DNA from: Adiantum capillus-veneris
Taxonomy: Eukaryota; Streptophyta; Polypodiopsida; Polypodiales; Pteridaceae
Length of the DNA stretch: 64,000 nt
Direction of reading: 5' to 3'
Assembly: GCA_014529385.2 (NCBI GenBank)
Contig: CM043949.1
Span: 110,697,977 to 110,761,976, forward strand
In this document: one piece after another, positions 20,732 to 30,346 of the stretch
How positions within the stretch are numbered: the stretch's first letter is position 1
Layout: each line of letters starts with the position of its first letter
Notes under the pieces: generated by a model
What the model saw: the letters and a program-made list of their open reading frames with translations, nothing else
Database searches by the model: none
Told to the model about the DNA's origin: nothing
Position numbers and translations under genes: made by a program

Positions 20732-23700
20732 TCAATCCATCTGCAAAAAAATACACAATTGCTTAATACATACCCTCTTGTCAATCAACTTATAATTTTC
20801 AACGAACCTACTCCTAACATACCTTGACTCCAAATGGCTTCAACAAGCGATCATATATGCGCTCATCCCTCTCAAACATAATGACATGTCTATCCATGAA
20901 GCCAGCTGCCAAGCCAAGTGTACCCGTGCCAACAAATATGTCAAGGACTACATCCTGTGGACGGCTAAAAAGTGCGATTATGTACTTCACAAGCTTTTGA
21001 CCTCTTTGACAACCACCCCTCCATGGATTTCCTTTCCTCTTTACTAAATCTGCTTCAGGTACTCTGACATTGAATACACATTTTACTTACTTTAATGGCA
21101 TATATATATATAAATGATGGATTAGGCATATAAACAAGTAAATGATAGAGTCAACTCACATATCGAAGATAAGGTCCTGTCCAAATTGAAGGTCACCACC
21201 AAGTTTCAATTCTGGCAACTGATCATGATGTATACGATACACACAAGTTGTCGAACAACGAACAAAAGCAGACAAGATCAAGCAATTCACCTATTCAAAT
21301 AGAAAGCTTTATGTCATACATGTCATTCAAGAATAGGATGCCACACTAAATTCTATTGCACATTAAATCAAGAATCAATTACTTGTACCTGTGTGACAAT
21401 GGGTCCCAACCTCTTTCCAATAGGTGGTGTGCATCTCACAACCTGACGATGATATATCTTAAACCCTTTTTGCTTGCCAGCTTGCTCGACTTTCACCCCT
21501 TCCTCCATGGTGTACAAACAAACAAAAAACCCCCTATCACTCAAGCATGAGTCTGCAAGCTGAAATGTGGTGTCATACAGGTTATCCACTATCTTGTTCC
21601 AAAATGGAACTTTATTGCAAAAGCATCCCTCGACAGCCACGTTAGATGGAAAATCTGCAAATATGAGGTCTATGCACAAGTCTAGTTGAGTGCCCTTCAC
21701 AGTGCCTTGGCTACAAACTACATTGAAGGCCTCTAACACCTCAAGCCCCATTTGCTCTGCTTGTTGGGGATATTCAATAATATGAACAAGCTCTTCAACA
21801 GAAATGTTGAAAATGTAAATAGTGCCTACAAATCAAAGCTTTTAGATTTAAGAAAATGTATCAATAATAACAACACTCCATGGATCATATTAGATAGACA
21901 AAGCAAAGGCATCAACACTACCTGTAGGTTCCAATGTTTCATTGATTATGTCATCATTTTCTCTTAGCCCTCCACTGCTACTTGCGCTTTGATGTTGCCC
22001 TTGCATCTTGCCATCCTCTATAGCCTTGTTTGCTTGTAATGCCCTATGTACGACTTCCCTACCAAGATTTATAGGAAGTGTCTTACGAAATGATGCTGAT
22101 GCAGTGGATGCTACTACTTGAGAAGTTGCCGTCGTCTCCTCTTCCAGGACACTATTCGTAGTAGTTGCAAGTTGAAGGGCTGCTTTATGTTGCTGAAATA
22201 ATTCCAACTCCTCATCCGGAACATGGTTCTTAACCATGTCTAGCCACCACGGACACTTGGCTTTCTCTATGGTGGACAAGGACTGCACAATCAACAACTA
22301 TTATTTAGCATAATCTCCCTATGTGTTAAGAGTTAACATAAAAAATGCAATGTAATGCATCACTTACCCTTCCAAGCTTCACATCGGAATACATGAACGT
22401 AGCGTTATCTGCATATGTCCATACACTTGCCAAGGGGGGCATCTCATCAAGCATGTGTTGTGCAATCTCCTTGAGTAGCCATCTAAACACACACCAACTA
22501 CTGAGTACTAGTTTAATGAGGACTAAAAAATTGAACCATACAAATTAACAAACCTATAAACAACTCGACGGGTTGCATTGTGTAATCCGGGTTGCTCATT
22601 CATGGCATTGGTCGACTTAATGCCACCTTCCACAACGCAAAATGCTCTATTGAAGTACTTTCTTCGGCAAAGCATGACAAAGTTGCTGAATCGATGTTCC
22701 AATGGCAGCCTTACTCGATCAGCATTTTGAATGTCTAGTAATAGACCTAGACCATATTGATTGACTTGCAACCAAAAACAATACATGTGGAGCCAGTCCC
22801 TAACTTTAGCTTTGCCATTGGGAAGGCACTCCAAGGATCGAATTGATACTTGTGAGCTATCTAACAATTTCACAATGTGTGCCTTATCCACATCTGTTAT
22901 GCAAGCATTTCCAATCATGTTGAGTTTCTCTTCAGTTGCAATATGCGCACTCGGTTCATGCCAAGGCAAGGACAGAGTAGCACACCAAAACTTCTCTCCA
23001 TTTGCAGGATCTGCAATCCTTGCATACTTGGAGGTCTTTCCCCTATAGGTAATCTCCATCTTCTTTATCACCTTGGCCCTACCAGTTTCATCCATTCCCT
23101 TAGCCAACTCTTCAATCTTCTGTTCCATCTCATCCTTAAAGAGCAACCATGTCATTATTTGCACAGGGAGTGTAAACCAACTCCTTTCCCCCCGAGATGA
23201 AACAACCTGCATTTCTTTCTCCACCCATGCTCTGTCTTCAATAGACAAACCATCCAAGAGAGTAGTCTTGTCTGCCTCTCCTAGCCTTCTGAATTGGAAC
23301 AACCTATCTCCAAATGTGGTTGGCACATATGCATAATCGTTCATCCTGTAGCATTAAAACAAAAAAGAATATCAATAACTCCAAGACAACAATTAAAATT
23401 TTCAAGGAGAATAGTAGATGCCCAACATCATCTTACTTGTTCAATCTTGCCAAGGAAAACATTAATTCCCCCACATCAGTCTTTGCAAACTGCAAAAAGT
23501 GGCAGACCACAGAGCAATGTCTAGACAGGTCGTTCTCAAACCCTGTATTGCATAATTGTACAATTATATTAAAATAGTGCAATCAACACAACAAAAGTTC
23601 TTAAAGGAGATTAAGTTAAAGAATACCTTGTCTAATGCATTCCATCCATGCATGCAGACGATTGTTGCCATCCAGGACATGGACCATCTTTCCTTTCAAG

Positions 23701-24584
23701 TAGGGTCCCCACTCTGTCTCTAAATAAAGGGACCTCTCAAATCTTTCATTAATTGTTTTCCAACAGTCATTCCAAGAATCTATCCTTTCTTGAGTGATTG
23801 GTGTCTCCTCCCCCTCTAGATCAATAATGGAGACAGTAAAGGCTCCCTTGCTCTCAAGATATCCTCCCATCTTAATAAAAATTCTTGTGAGTGATCTTTT
23901 CGTGGAAGGGCTTACTTTTCTAATGGCTTCACTAGACAGTAACCTGCATAATGGGATCCTAGGGGGTGGTCTAGAAAATGTGACTCTGATTCTTTCAAGG
24001 AATGCCTGTGGTGTAGAGATACCAAGGATCTTACCAAACACCTCTAATTTGTTTCTTCTCCCCCCTGCAAGATTGGAGATATTCTGGCCTTCTGTCACCT
24101 CATCATCTTGTTGCCCCTCAGTCACCTCATCATCATGTTGCCCCTCCTCCTCATCATCTTGCCCCGCAGTCACCTCATCATCATGTTGCCCCTCCTCCTC
24201 ATCATGTTGCCCCTCAGTCACCTCATCATCACGTTGCCCCTTAGTCACCTGGTCATGTTTCTCAACTACCACCTCCTCACTCTGATCATCTTCTTGAGCT
24301 CTCTGAGTATCGGCTCCCTGCTCCTCTCTCTCAATAGCAACTTGATCCACTACCTTCTCAACGTTTTCTTGCTCCAAGTCATGAACAATACTATCAACCA
24401 GCTCCTCAGCACCACCATTTTCCTCAACATCTTCAGCATCCTTTTGACTTACTTGAGAATGCTCTTGATTACCTGCTCTTGCAATTGACCTATTGAAGTT
24501 GTCCTGCTTTGATGGTCTACCTCTTCTCTTGTATGTTGCTCCAGAATCCCCTGCACCCTGCACAATTTTCCTTCTCTTAGGCAT
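20732..24584 (-). CDS. AT-hook / ParB-like / beta-class DNA amino-methyltransferase-like protein, nine exons
   Basis: Exons (minus strand): 24584-23627, 23542-23437, 23345-22554, 22482-22368, 22282-21922, 21825-21389, 21290-21160, 21063-20823, 20740-20732. Every intron is GT-AG and all phases join, giving 1049 residues with no stop. I chose the start at MPKRRKIVQG; ATGs up to 24743 lie in frame. Parts: AT-hook KRRGRPSK (19-26); acidic repeat of GQxDDEVTEGQ type (113-167); ParB/Srx-like VHVLDGNNRLHAW (301-313); a long helical middle; motif IV-like LIFADFPSN (831-839); motif X/I-like KLVKYIIALFSRPQDVVLDIFVGTGT (990-1015), split here as KLVKYIIALF and VLDIFVGTGTLGLAA, then FERDERIY. Motif order IV-X-I is that of N4-cytosine/N6-adenine methylases (N6_N4_Mtase). 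The catalytic tetrapeptide is DFPS, not (D/N/S)PP(Y/W/F), so activity is uncertain. ParB plus this methylase is a familiar bacterial/phage fusion. Confidence 0.75.
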
Positions 24585-24745
24585 AGTTACCATACTCATA
24601 ATATCTGCCTCACACTTACCATCCTCACAATTCGATCTTGTGAAGTGCATAAACACTTTGAAAGAATGAAAATTCTTGATTATATGAAATCTAGTTAAAA
24701 GCCATATGAATGACTGAATCGGACACATTGGAAAGGACAACATCA

Positions 24746-24942
24746 GCCATTAACTAAATTATGGGTAGTTGTGTTGCGTTAAAGTCATTATGGCAAGTTA
24801 AAATCATTACGGTCGACACATTTATCACCACGAATCTCGCTCCAGCCATTAACTAAATTATGGGTAGTTGTGGTGTGCTAGAGTCATTATGGCGAGTTGA
24901 AATCATTACAGCTGGCACATTTATCACTTTACAAATCTCGCA
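24746..24942. repeat. Tandem duplication, unit about 99 bp, upstream of the methyltransferase gene
   Basis: GCCATTAACTAAATTATGGG starts each unit (24746 and 24845). The two copies differ at roughly a tenth of positions. They abut the 5' end of the methyltransferase-like gene, so they are part of its upstream region. Confidence 0.85.
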
Positions 24943-25194
24943 CCACCTCTATACTACCACTTATCATTTTGCTCTTCTCCATTCTCCTGGAGCTTTATGT
25001 GAAGAATCTATCTGTTCTTTCTGCAAACATGTAAGTGACTCTGTGTGTGTGTGTGTGTGTGTGTGTTCTCCATTCGCAGTCACGCTGACCACTCCTGGCT
25101 TTACTCTCCAGTTCTCCATCGACAACTCACACCCTGCATCTCACGCTGTTTGAGGTGTTAAGGGAGCTTTACTATACACAGTGTCTCTCATAGG

Positions 25195-25197
<3 letters not shown>

Positions 25198-25248
<51 letters not shown>
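25198..25248. repeat. (CT)n microsatellite in divergent intergenic region
   Basis: About 25 CT units. A short (GT)n tract lies at 25043-25064. CT-rich tracts are common near plant transcription starts, but no TATA box is obvious. Confidence 0.9.
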
Positions 25249-25251
<3 letters not shown>

Positions 25252-25414
25252 CTCTGTTGCTACCACGAACTAGTAGTGATGCAAGCTTCAATAGTGCTAC
25301 CACCTGCTCAATACACACAGCAACAACTCAATACACACAGCAACATGAATCTTCCATTCCTCTTACACCTACGCTCAACTCAAATGCTCTCATTTGCTGT
25401 CAAATTCACCTTCT

Positions 25415-25464
25415 CTTTTCTCAGATCTTTAAGCGCGCTCAGCGTGCTTAAAGATTTGAGAAAG
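25415..25464. repeat. 50-bp near-perfect palindrome
   Basis: CTTTTCTCAGATCTTTAAGC...GCTTAAAGATTTGAGAAAG pair over about 24 bp, with one bulged T and two G-T wobbles. It lies between the two divergent genes, directly before an ATG at 25465. Confidence 0.8.
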
Positions 25465-25703
25465 ATGGTCCTTAAATCAAAAGGTTAAGCTTACCTTTGC
25501 TGTTTTCTTGGGGCTTAAGGGGTGGAAGTATTTGGCCAGTGGCGACGTTTGCAAGAGCCTTGCCTTCCTCATGGCATTGCAAAGGATGGAAACCAGGCAA
25601 ACAATATGAACGATTAGGAATAAGCAGTGTGCATTTCAAAAGTTGAACATTTGAAGGGCAATAAAAATGTTTTGAAAAGTTAGAATATAATTAAAAAACC
25701 AAA

Positions 25704-25995
25704 CTAACTTTCTTCAACCGTTTCTCTAGATTAACGTATTCTTAAACATGTCTCAAGATTAACATTTTTTAAACATTTCTCAGAATTTCATTTTAAAAGA
25801 AAAACTGGGATTGATAGTAGTGTTTTCGAATGTCTGTGAAATTATTAACTTTTACAACCATTTCGCTAGATTAACGTTTTTTAAAACATTTCTCAAGATT
25901 AACATTTTTTAAGCATTTGTCAGAATTTCATTTTAAGAAAAAACTCGGATTGAGACAGTAGTGTTTTTGAATGAATGTGAAATTGTTAACTTTAC
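25704..25995. repeat. Tandem duplication, unit about 145 bp, upstream of the transposase gene
   Basis: Two copies of a unit with CTAGATTAACGT, TCTCAAGATTAACATTTTTTAA and CAGAATTTCATTTTAA, about 90% alike. The first identified transposase exon begins 100 bp later. Confidence 0.85.
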
Positions 25996-26095
25996 AGAGT
26001 TGTTGGTACAGATTGACTTGACACGTGTTCAATTTACTCAAAATTATTAACTATGGATATGGTGTTGATCTGATTGAAAGTTCTCTTTTATGCAG

Positions 26096-29000
26096 GGAAG
26101 CTAAAATTTTCTTGCAATCTGTGTCCGGACAGTCCATCAACATTCCATTCATCCATGGAAAATGCCTCCTTCTTGTCAAGCTCCTGCAAGAGAAGTTGTG
26201 TGGTACAACTAGGGTCATTGTCGAGGCTCTTGTTCAGGAGGGACAAGAGTTTAATGTTTTGGCACCTCTTCCCACCTATGCGGGGGTTTATATGGAGGCA
26301 TACTTCATCTTGGAGGAATCATTATCTAAAAATTACACTGCAAGACTAGAAGACATCTTTCAAACCCCTGAGTCATCTCCAATTGGTCCATCACCTGCAC
26401 CAATGTAAGTGCATGTAAGTCCAAGATCATTTTGGAAGGTTTGAATTTGAACAATTCTTCACTATTTTTTTTGCTCTCTTGCAGACAAATTGATGATGAT
26501 GAGGAAAATGAAGATCATGTTGAATTTGATAAGCTAGATGAAGAAACTCTAAATTTTGAGACAACAGTTTCTGCATTCCAGATCATCCGTACACTCCCTC
26601 CCAATGATGTGCTTCACACTATTATGCAAGAGTGTGAATACAAGGGCAAGGTCAAAGATCTACCAAAAACCTACCAAGAATTCTGCATCTATGAAATGAT
26701 TGAGGGGAAGGCAATGGAGGGTATGGAGCAAAAGTATGAGGGAAATTTGTGGACAAAACCACAAACTCAGACAAGAACTCAAAAATCTTTTGTCCTTAGG
26801 AAGAGTTTTTGTGGAGGGGTTTTCCAATGTATGAATGAGCGATGCTCATTTAGGAGCAGAACTAATCAAACTAACAAGCAACATTGGAATGGTCAGTTGT
26901 CCAAGCTCCCAAAGAATGGCTGCCTAGCCATGGGGAGCTATGGAAATTTGGAATGCTTTTTTTGCAAGCATGTTCCCATGTGTGTGAAAGATTGTCCAGC
27001 AACAGTTTACTACTTTATGCCTAGGGATTCTTGCCATAGTAGGCTATTTATGCACCATGGCAAGCACAAACACATCGTCCCTAAGGGAATGTCTAGAGCA
27101 TCAATTCGGAACATAAAAGCCTTAGTAGCTAAGGCAGTGACAATGGACAATAGAGCAGGCCCTAGGAAGGTACAAATGATATTGGCTAGAGAGATGGTGC
27201 TCAAGGCCTTCACAGATGACAATATTACAAGTGGGGATTTTATAAGTGAGAAGGAGGTCCATGAGATGTCCCAATAATTGCTTACCCTTGTCAACATGAA
27301 GAAGTAAGTTTTCAACTTATAAGCACCAACACACTTGTATTCTTGAAAAATTGGTTCACCCATGATTATGTATGTTGTAGGGTAAAGCAAATGGTGATGC
27401 AGTGTAGAAGGACCACTCGACCAATGGGTGATGGATATGATGCAATTCTTGAACTAAAGAGAAAGTGCCACTTTCAGTTCTTCCATGGCTCTCGATTTCC
27501 GTTGCAAGCATCAACATCACAAGAGCGGTCCTTCATATTCAAGATGTCTACTACTGGCCCAGGTTCAGGAGTAGATGTGGTCAGAAGGATGGATAGAGAT
27601 GGACATGAAGACCTTCGATTATCATGGGTTTGTTTTGACCATGTCCATCGAATAGAAGGAGGCTGGCACACAATGGGAGCACATGTTTATGATCACACGT
27701 AAGTAACAAATAAGTATTAAAAAATAAATAAGTGGATGTGGATACTAATTGTGTAAACTATTGTATACCTTGGCTCATGGCTTTGTAATGTTATTAGGAT
27801 TGGAGAGCTTCTAACTATTGCCACATGCGAGTTCAAAGAAGAGGATGAGGAATCACAAATAATGTTTTGGGAATCTATGAACCAGGTTATGATTGAGCAC
27901 ACAGATAGGCCAACCAATTTTCAAGGATTCATGTCAGAAGAGGCAGGAGCAAATTGGAATGCAGTGAGATATGTGTTCGGGGACAAGAAGGAAATGGTGG
28001 GTAGGGAAAGGTCTTGTCTATGGCACTGGGAGGATAATTTGAGGGTGCACACACATAGGTATATCCACTCCCAGTACCAATCAAAGCATAAAGAGATGTG
28101 TGAGAAGTGGAGATTGTCTGAAACAACAGATACGGCACTCGAGCAATTTCGTAGGATTAGGAGCTGGTGGGAAACAGGCAAGACAACAGATAAAAACATA
28201 CCAAATCTAGATAGTTGGTTGAGTTGGTGGCATTGGGTTAGCCATTGGGGACATATGATGGTCAAGGATGGGGAGCCCATAATGAATGCATTGATTCCAA
28301 GGACCAACCTCTCTGAGAGCAAACATGCAAGTTGGTTGGTTGGAGAGGGGTACAAGCAAAAAATTAGTCTTTATGATGCATGTGTCACTGATCTTATTAA
28401 TGCCTATCTTCAGTGTGCCCGACGTCTAGCCTTCTTGGATGGTAAATATATTGGAGGGGGGCCAACATTGGAAATTTTAGTTGACAGAGCCATGTCAAGG
28501 ATGCAGACTAGTCCATCACCAGCAGCCACCTCTAGGGCAGTGGATGATGCTTCCATGGGTACTCCAATGTTCAATAACAGAGTTAATTTCAAGGGTGAGA
28601 AGAGGACAATGCGTGCCAAGCGACCATTAATGGATATGGATACAAGCATTTGTAGCCACAGGCCTGAGTATAATTATGTCACGCAAGATAAGACGTCAAA
28701 TGCAGCACATGAGCAACCATGTAGTGAATTGTTGCAAGCTCAAGAGCAAAATGTCCATGACACAAAGTGGGCTATTCGCAGGATACCAACATCAAGTAGA
28801 GTGGAGTGTAACCATTGGACAACTGGTAAGAAGTGTGGATTGAGGCAGAGACCGGGAGACCCAGCTCCATGTTTTTGGAGTGACTGTCAATTATCTTCTT
28901 GGCGGAAGCAAAAGTTTTGCTACTTTTGCAACACAGATGTGAGGCATACATGGAGAATGGTCACAAGCATCATACACCCACCAGAATGCGCTCCGCATGT

Positions 29001-29190
29001 TTGGCCTATTGCAAAGGGCACCAAACTCAACATCCAAGAAGCTTGTGCACTTGTGAAGGCAGGATTTGAGATTGGAGTGTCAACGGAATCATTGATCCCC
29101 AAAGAAGTGCATCAGAGAGATTGTACTTGGACAAGATGTCAACAACAACATGCATATCCATCAAGCACGAATTCCAAAGGTTATTCTTAA
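26096..29190 (+). pseudogene. Mutator-like (MULE) transposase, nearly intact, one in-frame stop
   Basis: Exons 26096-26404, 26485-27303, 27381-27698 and 27798-29190 join in phase through GT-AG introns; the first exon is not identified. An in-frame TAA at 27274-27276 (after EVHEMSQ) is the only break. Early in the protein is a WRKY/GCM1-type zinc region (CGGVFQCMNERC, then HHGKHKH). The DDE core follows: CFDHVHRIEGGW with the first Asp, GFMSEEAGANWNAVRYVFG where I expect the second Asp but see Glu, CLWHWEDN, and TNLSESKHASW with the likely catalytic Glu. The C-terminus has a cysteine cluster (CNHWTTGKKC, PCFWSDC, FCYFCNTDVRHTW). It would cut and join DNA at terminal inverted repeats, which I could not locate. 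It is divergent from the methyltransferase-like gene, about 1.5 kb apart. Confidence 0.7.
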
Positions 29191-29594
29191 GGATATGCTA
29201 ACAAAGGCAGTCAGAATCCAACCTAATCAGCTATAAGGGCTATAGCCTGGGTGATGTCTTATTTTGTTTTTGGAAGGGTAGACAAGATAGCAAAACCTAT
29301 AGTCTATAGATCACTGCAGTTATTTAGTTCCTCCTACTTAGTGCATTTTGTAACCCACTCAGCACCTAATTTTTGAAATGAATCAGCATAAACTTTTTGT
29401 AAGAGGTAGGTACTAAAGCATTTTTTTTTCTAGGTTATTCCTTCAAGAATATGATAGATTTCATCCATAACATATTCAAAGAGTTTTGCAAACTTTGCAA
29501 CTCTACCATGGCACTCTCTCTTGTCTATATTTCAATCTCCATTGCTTTCCAATGGTAGACTTTGAATGGCATGCTCTCTGTCACTCTCTCTCTC

Positions 29595-29702
<108 letters not shown>

Positions 29703-29879
29703 ACACACTTCAAACCCCCTCTAGCTTGTCACTATCTCATTTTGTACCCACCACTCATAATCTTTTCAGGTTGTTTCTTTTGTTTCATTCGTGTTTCAAA
29801 TAATTGTATCATAGGTATGATTAATGTATGTTTTTCTCTCATAGATCATTTGGGCCTTTTGCAAAGGTAGTACATCTCA

Positions 29880-30042
<163 letters not shown>

Positions 30043-30171
30043 GCTCTCTACAAATTTTCCTCCCTATAAAATTTTCCCATGATTTAAAAGAAATCATGGT
30101 GCATGCAATTTTTCCATTGCCCTACCAATTTTTGCTTAGGGAGTATTAACATTCATGAAGGTCTATAAAAA

Positions 30172-30203
<32 letters not shown>

Positions 30204-30346
30204 GCGATTTTAGGATCGTCTTTCTCTATGTGCACTGGAGTATTTGTCATAGAAGTATTAAACCCTAAATACATGGGGCTTGATTTTACTACAGTGGGGT
30301 TGTCTCAAGCTACTTTGTGCTCGCTTCTATCTGCTCAACTGATTTC

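Noticed and set aside
24108-24488. Plus-strand ORF opposite exon 1 of the methyltransferase-like gene
   Set aside because: Shadow of the acidic GQxDDEVTEGQ repeat on the other strand; hydrophobic repeats arise from the complement.
20732-24584. Bacterial contamination as source of the methylase domain
   Set aside because: The domain is split by GT-AG introns that restore one frame, and is embedded in plant transposon sequence.
20732-24584. MT-A70 type (METTL) methyltransferase
   Set aside because: The motif order (IV before I), the DIFVGTGT motif I and the absence of a DPPW-type MT-A70 core fit the beta-class N6_N4 family better.
25465-25483. First exon of the transposase gene (ATG followed by AAAG|GT)
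   Set aside because: The phase does not match the exon starting at 26096, so it was not used.
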